The notes beneath the pieces were generated by a model. It was not told the origin of the DNA. It saw only the letters and a program-made list of their open reading frames with translations, and searched no databases. A stretch of 64,000 bases of DNA. Source: Cranoglanis bouderius. Lineage: Eukaryota; Chordata; Actinopteri; Siluriformes; Cranoglanididae. The stretch is from contig CM042536.1 of assembly GCA_023630585.1 (NCBI GenBank), positions 29,740,464 to 29,804,463 of the forward strand, given 5' to 3'. A program made the translations under genes and the position numbers. Positions 44,105 to 57,479 of the stretch are shown in pieces. Positions within the stretch are counted from its first letter, which is position 1, and each line of letters opens with the position of its first letter.

Positions 44105-44292
44105 TAAAGGGTGCCAATAATTGTGTCCAGCGTACATTTTTTGTCTGTATATGTAATTTCACTATATGAAAGCTTTTTTTTTATTATTATTATTGTTGTT
44201 CAATAACTTTGGATATGTTATTAAAATATTCTGATTATACAAAATTGGTTCATTTGCATTTATTTCAGAAGATATTACACACATATACTGTA

Positions 44293-44302
<10 letters not shown>

Positions 44303-44368
<66 letters not shown>
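44303..44368. repeat. (TA)n microsatellite
   Basis: About 65 bases of TA, close to the right end of the preceding Tc1 element. Confidence 0.97.
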
Positions 44369-44373
<5 letters not shown>

Positions 44374-44661
44374 CTCATGTTATTCACAATAGAACATAGA
44401 AAACATATCAAATGTTTAAACTGAGTAAATGTACCATTTTAAGAAAATAAGAAGGTAATTTTAAATTTGATGGCTGCAACACATCTTAAAAAAGTTGGGA
44501 CAGGGCCAACAAAAGGCTGGAAATGTAAGTGTTACTAAAAAGAAACAGCTGGATGTTAATTGGCAAAAGGTCAGTAACATGATTGGGTATAAAAAGCATA
44601 TCTTAGATGGGCAGAGGATCACCAACGTAAAATTGCAAAGACTAAAATATCTCATCATCTA

Positions 44662-46230
44662 CAGCCGTGGCCAAAAGTTTTTAGAATGACACAAATATTA
44701 ATTTTCACAAAGTCTACTGGTTCAGTGTTTTTAGATCTTTTTGTCAGATGTTACTAACTGTTACTGAAGTATAATCACAAGCATTTCATAAGTGTCATTG
44801 GCTTTTATTGACAATTACATGAAGTTTATGCAAAGAGAGAATATTTGCAGTGTTGACCCTTCTTTTTCAAGACCTCTGCAATTCACCCTGGCATGCTGTC
44901 AATCAACTTCTGGGCCACATCCTGACTGATGGCAGCCCATTCTTGCATAATCAATGCTTGGAGTTTGTCGGAGTTTGTGGGTTTTTGTTTGTCCACCCGC
45001 CTCTTGAGGATTGACCACAAATTCTCAATGGGATTAAGGTCTGGGGAGTTTCCTGGCCATGGACCCAAAATGTCAATGTTTTGTTCCACGAGCCACTTCG
45101 TTATCACTTTAAGGTGCCCCATCATGCTGGAAAAGGCATTGTTCGTCACCAAACTGTTCTTGGATGGTTGGCAGAAGTTGCTCTCTGAGGATGTTTTTGT
45201 ACCATTCTTTATACATGGCTGTGTTCTTAGGTAAAATTGTGAGTGAGCCCACTCCCTTGGCTGAGAAGCAACCACACACGAGTGGTCTCAGGATGCTTTA
45301 CTGTTGGCATGACACAGGACTGATGGTAGCGCTCACCTTTTCTTCTCCGGACAAGCTTTTTTCCAGATGCCCCAAACAATCGGAAAGGGGGTTCATCAGA
45401 GAAAATGACATTACCCCAGTCCTCAGCAGTCCAATCCCCAGCAGTCCAATCCCTGTACTTTTTGCAGAATAGCAGTCTGTCCCTGATGTTTTTCCTGGAG
45501 AGAAGTGGCTTCTTTGCTGCCCTTCTTGACATCAGGCCATCCTCCAAAAGTCTTCGCCTTACTGTGCGTGCAGACGCACTCACAACTGCCTGCTGCCATT
45601 CCTGAGCAAGCTCTGCACTGGTGGTGCCCCGATCCCGCAGCTGAATCAACTTTAGGAGACGGTCCTGGCGCTTGCTGGACTTTCTTGGGTGCCCTGAAGC
45701 CTTCTTCACAACAGTTGAACCTCTCTCCTTGAAGGTCTTGATGATCCGATAAATGGTTGATTTAGGTGCAATCTTACTAGCAGCAATATCCTTGCCTGTG
45801 AATCCCTTTTTGTGCAAAGCAATGATGGCTGCACGTGTTTTCTTGCAGGTAACCATAGTTAACAGAGGAAGAACAATAATTTCAAGCACCACCCTCCTTT
45901 TAAAGCTTCCAGTCTGTTATTCTAACTCAATCAGCATGACAGAGTGATCTCCAGCCTTGTCCTCATTAACACTCTCACCTGTGTTAATGAGAGAATCACT
46001 GACATGATGTCAGCTGGTCCTTTTGTGGAAGGGCTGAAATGCAGTGGACATGCTTTTTTGGGATTAAGTTCATTTTCATGGCAAAGAGGGACTTTGAAAT
46101 TAATTGCAGTTCATCTGATCACTCTTCATAACATTCTGGAGTATATGCAAATTGCCATCATAAAAACTGAGGCAGCAGACTTTGCAAAAATTAATATTTG
46201 TGTCATTCTCAAAACTTTTGGCCACGGCTG
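44662..46230 (-). mobile_element. Nested Tc1-like transposon
   Basis: Starts CAGCCGTGGCCAAAAGTTTT and ends with the complement, with TA on each side. Removing it joins 'ctcatcatcta' to 'cagtccataacatc', restoring the host element. The inverted repeats are about 200 bp. It contains a frameshifted minus-strand transposase. Confidence 0.92.
44880..45892 (-). pseudogene. Transposase pseudogene of nested Tc1
   Basis: The N-terminal half (45892-45300) reads MVTCKKTRAAIIALHKKGFT, then STIYRIIKTFKERGSTVVKK, then LLFCKKYRDWTAGDWTAEDW, with a 15-bp duplication. The first catalytic D is in VIFSDEPPF. A frameshift near 45270 leads into another frame. A second frameshift near 45110-45135 destroys the QHD block. 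The terminal part SPDLNPIENLWSILKRRVD is intact. It ends SMPG then TGA. Confidence 0.88.
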
Positions 46231-46988
46231 TACAGTCCATAACATCATTAAAAGATTCAGAGAATCTGGAGAAATCTCTGTGCACAAGGGACAAGGGTGA
46301 AAATCAATATTGCATGCCCGTGATCTTCGGGCCCTCAGGCGGCATTGCATTAAAAACAGGCATGATTCTGTAATGGAAATCACTGCATGGGCTCAGAACC
46401 ACCTCCAGAAATCGTTGTCTGTGAACACAGTTCACCGTGCCATCCACAAATGCAGGTTAAAGCTCTATCATGCAAAGAAGCAGCCATATGTGAATATGAT
46501 CCAGAAACGCCGCTGTCCTCTCTGGGCCAAAGCTCATTTAAAATGGACTGAGGCAAAGTGGAAAATTGTTCTGTGGTCAGACGAATTTAAATTTGGAATT
46601 CTTTTTGGAAACCATGGACGTCGCGTCCTCTAAACTAAAGAGGACTAAAGAGGAGAGGGACCATCTGGCTTTTTGTCAGCGCTCAGTTTAAAAGCCTGCA
46701 TCTCTGATGGTATGGGGGTGCACATCTGGAAAGGCACAATCAATGCTGAAAGGTATATACAAGTTTTAGCGCAACATTTGCTTCCATCCAGATTCCACCC
46801 CATCTTTACTTCTGAGAGACTCTGCCTCTCTAAGATACTCTTTTTATACCCAGTCATGTTACTGACCTGTTGCCAATTAACCTAATAGCAAAATAATCCA
46901 GCTGTTTCTTTTTAGTAACACTTACTTTTGAAGCCTTTTGTTGCCCCCGTCCCAACGTTTTTGGAACTGGGGTTGTGTGTGTGTAAAT

Positions 46989-47292
<304 letters not shown>

Positions 47293-47299
47293 TAAAATG

Positions 47300-48780
47300 T
47301 GTATGCTATAACAATATTTTTTACAATAACATTCAGCTACTTGAGCTAATTGGTCGGAATATCGTCGCTCCTTGCTGCCCAACTGCATAATGCACATGCT
47401 AGTAAGAACACGTTCATCTCATAGACTAATCATTCGAGACCAGGTTCAGTCATTTTCAAATCCATCAAGTTGTCATCTCGATGTTTTTCTTTAATGAGAT
47501 AATGCTTTCTGATAGGACAGGAAAGATAGACAAACAAGACCATAAATGTGCAATGCAGCTAGAAAAACTCAAAAGAATACACAGTGGTTAATAACCATGA
47601 TTCAAACCAGGGACATTGCACTTCCACTGTTTCTCACATTCCCACAAACGAGCGGCTACAAAATCGAAATATTACTCACATGAAAACACAAGCTGCTATG
47701 GGGCCAACAACGTGCTCCGTCATTTCCAGTCAAATTTCCATCAAACGCCATAACATGCTTCACAATATAGTTCAACTAATCAATAATGAAATTTGTTGCC
47801 AATTTTTCTTTTTCATTACCAAATTTTACTGAAATTGTCAATTAGACATTGCACCCCTACTTATGTCACGTAGTATCACCTGGTATACGCACACAAAACC
47901 GGCGAAGGCGGTGTAGTGATATTTGAGCCGACGACACACTGCTAACATTCACAGCACAGGGGGAAAATTGCTCTCCATATTTCTATACCAAACTACGCAA
48001 AAGGAGTAGAAGTGCTGAGTCATTCTCTCATCGTGGAGAGAGGAGAGGAGGTGGGGGAAATAAGCAACTACAGTACTCAGCAGCCAAAACGGCAGTGTGG
48101 GACAAATTCAGCTCAGAGGATTTCCTGTTTGAAGAGAAAAAGCCTTCACATGCACACAATATGTCTCTACGTCATATGAGATCAAAATCCCTTTACACCC
48201 TCGAAAGCCTGAGCTCACTTAGCCAGCAGAAATGAATCTCTCGGCAGGCAGCAAGATAACGACGATCACCTATGAGCTGCTTTATATTTCCTGTACTTAA
48301 TGGTACATTGGTGTGATATTAAATACAATTATATCATCAAGTACCTATTTAAACTCGGAGCTGTAATTCAACTTAAATGCCAATATTATGAGCATTACGC
48401 TAATTAGTGGCAATTCTGCACGTTTTTGGATTGTAAGATTTATTGATGTCTAATTGTAACAAGAAAATAAGTAGCATGGGGAAATCTACCCTCATCATGA
48501 TATGTTTATTTCGTTAAAAAAATAAGCCTGAGTAATCCACAATGTTAAATAATAGTTAGTCAGCCACATCCCAGCCATCCTCTTCTAATGACTATGATGT
48601 GTTAGTAACGTCTAGAGACACACACAAATTGATAAAAACAAACCAAAAATTCACAGGCAAATATCAAAGTCTATGTATTTCAGACAGGACTGGATATTTG
48701 CATCAGCAAAGAAGACTGAGACACAATAAGGCAACTAACATCCCAAGGAGAACACAAACTGTAATTTCACTTTATTCTGG
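47300..48780. other. ankrd12 upstream/intronic sequence, no gene
   Basis: Frames up to 82 codons show no recognisable domain. 47880-48080 is somewhat richer in CpG ('accggcgaaggcggtg', 'gagccgacgacac') but lacks a donor I would trust for an ankrd12 first exon. Confidence 0.45.
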
Positions 48781-48870
48781 GAGGTAAATGACAGATTGGA
48801 TACTCAAGAACTTCAAACACATACACACACACACCTTCACGTGTCCACACACACCCAGCAGTGCATGCGT

Positions 48871-48874
48871 ACGT

Positions 48875-48918
<44 letters not shown>
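48871..48918. repeat. (CA)n microsatellite
   Basis: About 40 bases of CA following 'gtacgtacgcac'. Confidence 0.95.
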
Positions 48919-48919
<1 letters not shown>

Positions 48920-48920
<1 letters not shown>

Positions 48921-50847
48921 AGAAGTGCATGTGCGCATGTCTGGCACAGGAATGGAAACACAAACAGTTCCAGGCCGTGCAGTGTGACTGGTCTGTCGTC
49001 TCCTCTGGGACCGGGCCGGCTGGAGCGCTGGCTGCTCAGTCTACTTTCCCACAACTTACAGCCAACATTAACGGTCATCTAAACCTGCAGCTCTACTAGC
49101 ATTACGATGACAATCAGGGCTTTAAATAATCTCACAATATTTAAGATAAATTCGCACTAACAATATTCTGTAAAACTGCTTTGAGAATATTGAATTTCGC
49201 TCAAATCAGCTCTCTGTTACAAGTGACTGCTTGAATACATTCTCTTTGCTTTTTCCATCGTATGTGGTGTGTGAATGCTCCAGGTCTGCTTGTCTGAGTG
49301 CGTTTGTTGTGGGGCTCGGTTGTTCCTGCTGACAATCTGATCACAACCTGCACTGACATTGTCACCTGAAGAATGGTTGCTTTTCTTTTATTCTTATGAG
49401 CATCACGGTCATTGACTGACGTCTCTCCCACAGATCTAAATGCACTTGTCACATTAGTCACTGTTCCTATTGTGTTTGTGTCTGAAGCTTCTGCGTTCAG
49501 TCACAATAATTAGCCCACTTTGCCATGGTAGTGTGTCGCTGAACCATATCATGCAACACATTTGTCTGGAAGCATTTGCACCCAGTATTTTCCTCAACTC
49601 GTTTATTCAAGTTTTTCCTTTAATTTGTCACCCATCAGTACTTTGAAACCCACAATATGTTTGTGTTTTCCTTTTTTTTTTTTAAAGAATTGCTATGATA
49701 CCATGACACACAAATTCAATATGATATGGTGGTGTCTTCATATGATATATTTTTCATACAGCATACAACCTGAATATTTGCCTTGAGTTTCCATTTTTAA
49801 TTGATTAAAACATTTAACATTATAAACCTTCAATAACTGAAACTTAATTATGACCGTTTTGTGTGGGCTCTTTGGCTATGCTTTCATTGGCATGCACTGC
49901 TGCCTGGTCTCAGCAAAATTTCCACTCCAACCACAACTCAAAAACTTCACAAAACAGACTGGTCCAGGAATTGGAAAAGGAAGATCTAAACCAGGTTACA
50001 ATTTACACCAGTCACTTTGTTTCAAAACAAACCCAATTTGGTGTAAAAACTGCAACCCTGGCAACCCTACAGGTCTCTGAATTCACACAGCTCTTTGTAG
50101 CTCAAATGTGTTTTTGAACCCTGTGTTCCCAACTAGCCTGAGCAGAGTCTCATATCTGCAACTATGAACTTCCTAAGATCCGATTTCTTTAAATTGGACT
50201 GAATCAGCAGTGAAACACTGTCTTAAGCCAGGCAGGATTACATTTCAATGGGTCCTGGGGTAATTTCCTATTTTACAGGAGCTCCTCTTTGGTTTAATTT
50301 CCGTCCAGATCGGCCATGTTGGTGTTTTTCTCAGTCTTCCTCTGAGAAAATTACAGGTCTGGATACGCATGTCTGGGATTTTCTATGCAGAAATCACCTT
50401 GCATTGGGGAAAAAAAAGAAGTCCGACTGCTGTTACTTGCCATATTTATTCTCGTAGCGCATGTATCTGTGACCCTTCCCTGATATTAAAACACTTCACA
50501 AATCGCGAAATGAAAAGTGGATGGTTGTCAGATACTTTAAAACAGTAAACACATCGTATGTTTGAATTGTTGCTGGAACCTTGGTTTGCCCCAAACTGAA
50601 ATAAGAGCTTCTCTACTCCAGTGCCTCTTCGACTGCTTGGACACCATGTTGTGAATGGGGCATGATCATATGACCACGTGACACAAACATCCAGGTTCAT
50701 AGACAATGCAACCTGCTAGAAACTCATTCCTCCTGCGTCGTTTTATTGTTGTTGGAATGAATCAGAAATAAAGTTGTTGGTTTTTTTTGTTTTTTTTTAA
50801 ATTACTAGACGTCCACCTGAATAACTAACCTGATCTGAGTTAAAGCA

Positions 50848-50850
<3 letters not shown>
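48920..50850. other. No gene recognised
   Basis: Non-coding AT-rich DNA. Frames such as 50446-50706 (minus, 86 codons) have no motif. A (GA)n run of about 32 bases lies at 50850-50882 and a short (CA)n at 51361-51381. Confidence 0.45.
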
Positions 50851-50883
<33 letters not shown>

Positions 50884-51379
50884 TTCTTGTTTTCATCTAT
50901 AAAATGTCAGCACAGATCCAATGGTATTAGATCCAGTAGTATGCTAGCCTATCAGCTCGTGAAAACTAGTGTGCATAGTAGATACCTTTTGTTTTTGTTT
51001 TTTTAACCCCTATAACCTCGCCTTGGTCGAAATAAAGAAAAAGCTACTTTTTAGAGGAGGTACCTTGCATAATATAGTCGGGATTTTACAACGGATGGCC
51101 TACTCGAGAATCGAGAGCCTTGTATCAAACAATCGTTACACCACTAACACCATGCATTTCCTTTCACATATGACGCATATGAAAAAGAAAGGCTAACATT
51201 GTGTCGAACTTGATACTGAAAGCTTGACAGTGCAGTCAGTCAGTGTCTGATGTCTATTAGTTACCTTGCAAACCTGACTGATGGAAATACCACTTCATTG
51301 TAAATAGACACCTCTCTATCAGTGATGAGAAGCAGAGTGTTCAACTTAAAACCTCAAAGATACACACACACACACACAC

Positions 51380-52065
51380 ACTAGCTTTTGTGAGTCTGCT
51401 CGCTTATTCGCACTACGCTAGAAAAGGACACACAGCGACGACAGCACATATGCTCAGCGGGAAAATCACTGCTGTGCCTCCAGCACTTGCAACACCCAGT
51501 AGTAAAATTGCAACACACTGGCTTTCAGCTGTCCAAAATATTTCATTAGTTTAATTTGTTAAGTAATCTACAACAGCCAGGTTCACTTCCAGAAGAACAG
51601 GAAAATGGTTGTTTTCTGTTGAACATCTTACAATTTCTTGAATTAAAATGTTTCATTTATAAGCAAGTTCACGGTTTCATAAACATGTTCCTAGCTAAAT
51701 ATTATGGTGATGCTACAGTTCTGCGTCATCACAAAGCCAAATTGAGCATGGCTAGGGTTAATACAGGCTATGGCCCGAGCAACAGTTTTAAAGACGATGT
51801 GGAAACTATTATTAAGCTATTAATATTTCAACTGCATTTTTCAATCTGCAACAAGAGCATGGTTTTATCCATCGGTATTTGATTGGCTTGTGAAGCGCAC
51901 ATTTCAAAATTCAAAATAAATCACTGGTTCTCTGTTCTTAGCATATGTGTTTTTTTCCTGTGAAACTAGAGACATCATTCGAACAACTGAATTTCAGTTC
52001 GCTGGTGTCAACCATTTATTTCTGGCACACAAATTTACATTAAAAACAAAACCGATGCTCTGTAT
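51380..52065. other. No gene recognised
   Basis: A 108-codon plus-strand frame (51556-51882) lacks recognisable motifs and splice context. It may be older transposon sequence. Confidence 0.4.
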
Positions 52066-52159
52066 TGCTGCCTAAGGTCTGTTACACAAAGCGAGTTAAA
52101 CAAACTCAGAGTTGCAGCGTAGGTTTTGAGTTGACAAAACCAAACAACTTTCTCAGTCA

Positions 52160-52292
52160 GGCCAGATTTAAGTGTGCATACCTTCAAGTTGAAGAGCAAG
52201 AAGTGATTACGCGGAAATACGAGGAATTTAAACCTACTCTAACCGCTAAAAGCAACACCGTTGTGGCTGCCAAAGCTTGGGAAAATTGCTGA
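52160..52292 (+). pseudogene. Harbinger MYB/SANT-like fragment
   Basis: Reads VEEQEVITRKYEEFKPTLTA, then KSNTVVAAKAWENC and stop. Spacing and residues (KYEEF ... KSNT ... KAWE) match the N-terminal Myb/SANT-like DNA-binding domain that accompanies fish Harbinger transposases. The rest is lost. Confidence 0.55.
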
Positions 52293-52446
52293 TTGTGTAA
52301 ATGTGCAAGTTTACTAGAGGCTCACAATGAGAATAAACGGATTGCAAACTTATAACCCCAACATATTTCATGTAATTTCATTTACTATAATGGTCAATTG
52401 TTTTAATTAAATATTAATAAATTAAATATCACTTTGTGAAAATATA

Positions 52447-52719
52447 TTAGGACAAGAATAATGCCACGGCATGGAAATATGTACCTCCCGCAAAGAACCG
52501 CAAAGCAATACGCAGAGTTTGCGGTACAGCAACAGCATGGCTTTGGTGGATCTGACTTTTAATGTGTGGCTCAAAAAGCCGACATAGATAAACTATACCA
52601 TCGTAAAAAACCACAGCTTCATACAGACAGTCATCGGGAAAAACCAGGAGATTGTGTCTGTCCCTAAAAGTTCTTTCCCTTCGAAGTGCCCTTCTTATTA
52701 TTTGCGCTCTGTGCTCCAC
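52447..52719 (-). pseudogene. HARBI1-like transposase, N-terminal fragment
   Basis: The frame contains RERTFRDRHNLLVFPDDCLY, then GIVYLCRLFEPHIK, then VPQTLRIALRFFAGGTYFHA. This is the helix-turn-helix N-terminal part of PIF/Harbinger transposase (pattern FRDR..PL..FPD..LY ... R.F..GI.YL). It ends after 90 codons, before the DDE domain. Confidence 0.75.
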
Positions 52720-52799
52720 AGGAGCACTAAAGGGTTAACTTCGATGCATCAGATTTATATCACTTTGCTCACAGATGATTGGTCCAGTTTGGGTTTCCG

Positions 52800-55270
52800 A
52801 ATTCTTACCCAGAATTAAATGTGCAGGTTAGCTGCGCAGTGCAAGTTACCGTGACGATGAAAACTGCCAAAAACCAATCCACCGTTGAGACCGAAAAACC
52901 AGAGTTTGGAATCATGGAAAGCGGCTTGGTGCAACAGGCCTCTGGTGTTTTGCATGCATTTCTGTTTGGAACATAGAACAAAGAGCTGAGATTTTTGTTA
53001 GAGATGTGAAGAATAACGTAGTGACATTCCTGAGCCGTTTGGCTCTGCTATGTTACATTACAGCCAATCAGACATTATTATTCTTATTTAGAAGCATGAG
53101 AACTGCAGGTCTGAAAGTGACATGGGAAAAAAAACCAGCGAATAAAAATGTTAGGACCCAAACTTTGTTTGCGCTCGGCCCCTCAAACAGCTTTGTGTTT
53201 CTGCTCTACAATAGCTAGAGGAGGGGGAAAGTGAAACGTGACGCTTATATAGGGACATAATCAAAAAGTTTAGAAGTGGGAGAAAATTGCTGCCTCTAAA
53301 TGATGTCTTTTGAACTGATTTGTACAGACAAATCCTGTTCAATTTGACCAAGGACATGAGCTAACAAGCTAAAAACAAATAAAAGGTTGTGCTTAAAACA
53401 AACAAATTAGCGATTGTAACCATGCATTGTGGAGGCTCTGTTCCTGTGTATCTGTAAAAATTATTTATTTATTTTTTACATTTTACAGTTTTAAAGATAC
53501 AACATTTTAACATCAAATTGACTGCTTCCAGTCAGTTTGAAATTAAAAAATATATATATAAGATATCAGGATATCATCAACATCTAATAAAATACATATC
53601 GTGACAATTTATCACAATATCGGTAACGTCATACCATCCAGCCCGACTGTACACCATTATCCGGCAAACTGAAATTCGGCTAACACCAGACGCATCACGT
53701 ATCCTAATCAGCAGTGTTAATCTACAGAGTATGTTACACAGCATGCTTCGAACAGATGTGTGTAAGAACAATCTGTTTTTGCCTCGGCACTTGGATTATT
53801 CATTTCAGCACTCTCAAATCATTGCGGTGATCCTGTACGTGAACCACTGATGACCCTGTAAACATTTTTCATTAGGCTACAACAGATGACCTAACGAACA
53901 CGACCTGTGGGAGTTTCATGCCGCTTATTCTCGGTTTCATAACTCCACATACATCATTCATGCGTGAAACGCATTTCATAAAAGCAGTCAGAACCGAAGC
54001 TTATTGGAGGAGATCATGTAGATAGTGTAACAAAAGGTCAATGAGTAATTATTCTCAAAATCCAAAGACGGCACATACTCGCGACATATTGATTTATAAC
54101 CAAAGTAAGTACCAATGAAATATACCAAAGCTTTAGTTATTTATTCGAAATCGGTCATGTTATTAACCTAAAGGAATTTCTGTGCCTGAATAATTACCTT
54201 TGAATTAAGTTATCATTTGCTTGTTTTATATTTATAGTGCTTTTTCAAGGTTGAATGTTGTTTTTAATGGACACACATGAGTAAGGCTCTCTTGAACTAA
54301 GACTAAAGTCATCTATTCATTTGATCACACAGAATGATATTGGTTGACAGGTTTTTTTTTGCTGCTTAAAAATCGCTTTACATCAATGACGCATATATAT
54401 CTGTCTGCACACAAAGAGATCTGAACTACATAGGAAGCAGTATACATTGCTTTAAGAAGCTCTTGCGCTCTGCAGCTCAGAAACTAGGTTAATGGCCACA
54501 TATACCCACATGAGCACAAAACAACGCACTACATTGTTACTGCAGATCACAACGTGTGGAAATGTGCACCACATTCCACCTGCACGTTTTTGTATGTAGA
54601 TGTTTGCACTCTTCCTTATTTTTGCTTGCGGTACTGCTTTCTTCCTGAATATCTTTTAACCATGTGTAATGACATCAACATCTACACAGTCTCACAGTGG
54701 TTTATCTTAACTGACCATTTAAAACAGGAGCGAGAGAGTAATGGAGAATGGTGAACTGATGAGCCAGAGTGAATAGGAGGAGAAAAAAACCCAAAACGAT
54801 GAGCAAGAGATGAGTGGAGAGGAAGAGAAGGGGGTGGACAGGCATTAGTGCAAAGGTCAACAGATGAGTGTAGGTCTGGCTGGAGAAGCACAAGCATAAT
54901 TAACCTCCTACGTGTCCTCCTTATGAGCTGACCGGGGCTGATACAGAGGTGAACAAACTGTTTGTAGTGGTCAGGTTGTTGGTTCAAGCGGTTTGGTTTG
55001 TTAGGGTTTGTTTTGAGTATTTAATCATTAATCTGAGCCTTAATAATGCATTTATTTTTGGGAGATAAAAATCCAGAATATCCACCCACATCGAGTGATC
55101 TACACAATGTATTCAAGATTATAAAATAAAAGACCGACTCTAATCTTCCTCATTCTGTGTTAGCAGAGATGTGAAACAGGAGCACAACGACAGCATAGTA
55201 AACACCAGCACTGATTTGGGATATTATAGATTCAAACATAAAATTGATTAAATCAGTATTTCATGCATGT
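52800..55270. other. No gene recognised
   Basis: AT-rich non-coding sequence. 'cggtaacgtcataccatcca' near 53623 resembles a decayed end of the BED-finger hAT family. Frames up to 101 codons (54682-54987, minus) have no recognisable domain. Confidence 0.4.
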
Positions 55271-55271
55271 A

Positions 55272-56069
55272 CAGTGCCCTCCACTAATATTGGCACCCTT
55301 GGTAAATATGAGCAATGAAGGCTGTGAAAAATTGTCTTTATTGTTTAACCTTTTGATATTTTGTTAGCAAAAATACTCTGCTCTCATGGATATCAAACAA
55401 TTGCAAACACAGCACAGGTTTATAAAAAAAAAAAAAAATTGTTAAATAGAGGTGTGCCACAATTATTGGCACCCCTATGAATTCATATGAGAAAAAATAT
55501 ATTTGAAGTATATTCTCATTGATATTTTACATTTTTTTAGTATACCTGGGTGACTAGGAACAGGAAATTGTTCAACCATGACGTCCTGTTTCACAGAGGT
55601 ATAAATATGAGGTAACACATAGGCCAAATTCCTTTAATCATTCATAACAATAGGTAAGACCAAGGAATATAGCTGTGATGTGCGGCAAAAGGTTGTTGAG
55701 CTTCACAAAATGGGAAGTGGTTATAAGAAAATAGCACAAGTATTGAAAATGCCCATTTCCTCAATCAGGTAATAATTAAGACGTTCCAGTCAACTGGAAA
55801 TGTTATGAATCAACATGGATTTGGACGTGTGTCTATATTGTCTCAACGCACTGTGAAGAGGATGGTTCGAGTGGCCAAAAATCTCCAAGGATCACAGCTG
55901 GAGAATTGCAGAAGTGGTGTTGTGTTTGCAATTGTTTGATATCCATGAGAGCAGAGTATTTTTGTGAATTTTTTGAACAAAAGTTCAAAAGGTTAAACAA
56001 TAAAGACAATTTTTCACAGCCTTCTTTGCTCATATTTACCAAGGGTGCCAATATTAGTGGAGGGCACTG
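55272..56069 (+). mobile_element. Tc1-like deletion derivative
   Basis: Ends CAGTGCCCTCCACTAATATT and complement, flanked by TA. The inverted repeats are about 150 bp. Inside, plus-strand remnants read TKEYSCDVRQKVVELHKMGS, then GYKKIAQVLKMPISSIR: the transposase helix-turn-helix only. The catalytic part is deleted. Confidence 0.88.
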
Positions 56070-56339
56070 TAAAATTATTTTACTTTTCGTGTTAGGCTTG
56101 TGGTGATTGATGACAGTCTCAGGATAGATTCCATATATCATGATGGATATCAAGTTGGACAATTTAAATGTCTGTCGGTGTGGTGTGTTGTATCTCATAA
56201 CAGGTTTCCTTTTCACCTATTTTGTAGTCCTATATGGACCTTAATAGCCTATGTTGCTTCCATTATCCTTGCTGTCAAATAGATAAAGCCATGAATGTCT
56301 TCACTTGCAAAATATGAACAGCAGTGTAAATTAGGAAAA

Positions 56340-56700
56340 TGACGGACCAACGGTCCGGAGATCGCAAGTTCGAATCCCTTGACTCATGAGTCTAAGAGAG
56401 CAAAATTGGCTGTGCTCTCAGGGAGGGAGGGATGGCATACTGTCCCTCTTCCAGCAATCACAGTGACACCTGACACTAGCCGATCATGGGCGTCTGTGAG
56501 CTCATGGATGTAGAAGAGGGTGGATTGCGTTTTCCTCTGAGTACGTTATGCCACCCCCTGACGCAGCATGAGCAGCAGTTCAAAAAGTTGAGGTCATTTG
56601 GCTTCATGTGTCTCAGAGGAAGCAAGTGATAGCCTTCACCCTCCCTGGTTGGTAGCTGTTGTATGATAAGGGAGACCTAACTGGTGAAACAGTGTGCTGT
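56340..56700 (+). repeat. tRNA-headed SINE-like repeat (second family)
   Basis: The head has 'caacggtccggagatcgc' and a B-box-like 'agttcgaatccc'. The body has 'ggctgtgctctcaggg', 'gcgtctgtgagctcatgg' and 'ggtcatttggcttcatgtg', then 'agccttcaccctccc'. Different from the 14262 family. Confidence 0.6.
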
Positions 56701-57029
56701 TTACCAGGGCTACTTCTCTATACCTCCACTGCTGTTCAACAAAGAGCACATATTTAATTGACTTCAATTTTATAATAAGCTTAGTTACAGCTAATAACTC
56801 GTTAGGTTTATTTACAGTCCCAACTACAGTTTTGTAAGCTTTTCTAACATTGTTAATAGATAACTATAAAAAATAAATAAATAGATAACTGACTAAATGC
56901 TCATGCAGCCAACATGGAACCAGCTTCAAGTATTTTCAAGCTGGTTACACACCTCCAATGCCATGACCGAATACTATAGTCAACGTTATGAAACAATAGG
57001 ACAATGGTATTCTGCACACGATCTTACAA

Positions 57030-57240
57030 GCCTAGTTTGTGTGGAGTTTCACATGTTCCCCGGCATGGGTTTCTTCCACATTCTCCAGTTTTCTCCCATC
57101 TCCAAAAAAAAAAACAAAAAAAAAAAAAACATACAAGTAGGTGGACTAACTGTTCATTCAGGTGTGAATGAGTATGTTAGGGAGTGTGTGTGATGGACTG
57201 GAGTCCCACCTAAGGTGATTTCCTGCCTCATGCTCCTCCG
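57030..57240 (+). repeat. SINE-like repeat fragment
   Basis: 'gtggagtttcacatgttccc', 'gggtttcttccacattctcc' and 'gtgatggactggagtcccac' are the middle part of the 14262 family, interrupted by an A-rich run (57106-57130). Head and tail are missing. Confidence 0.55.
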
Positions 57241-57479
57241 GTGTACCTCCTCACTAGGCCAACTAGCAAAAACCAGACAGCCAATATTATAAACAGACAA
57301 GTGCAGCCTATGAAAGTGAAATAACCGACACCTTTCCTAGTTTATGTGTTACGCTACTGTGAATGTGCTTTCTGTGTCAGTAAACAATGTTAATTACTAT
57401 CCTAATGCATCTGAAAACTAGACCTTTTGAGTTAGTAAAATATTACCACAATTTTTTTTAAAGAATTCAACAGGTTCCA

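Larger units (their letters stand above)
44455..46975 (+). mobile_element. Older Tc1-like transposon, interrupted
   Basis: The left terminal region ('gttgggacagggccaac', 'aaagaaacagctgg') and right terminal region ('ccagctgtttctttttagta', 'cgtcccaacgtttttggaac') are inverted copies. The body resumes at 46233 after the inserted element. It reads TVHNIIKRFRESGEISVHKG, LRALRRHCIKNRHDSVMEIT and KIVLWSDEFKFGILFGNHGR. Stops and a missing C-terminal half make it inactive. Confidence 0.85.
52070..52790. mobile_element. PIF/Harbinger element remnant
   Basis: It holds the two typical Harbinger genes as fragments in convergent orientation. A MYB/SANT-like piece lies on plus (52160-52292) and the N-terminal part of a HARBI1-type transposase on minus (52719-52447). 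The terminal repeats were not resolved. Confidence 0.65.

Noticed and set aside
47880..48080. ankrd12 first noncoding exon or CpG promoter
   Set aside because: Mild CpG enrichment but no convincing donor or promoter motif; transcript data would be needed.
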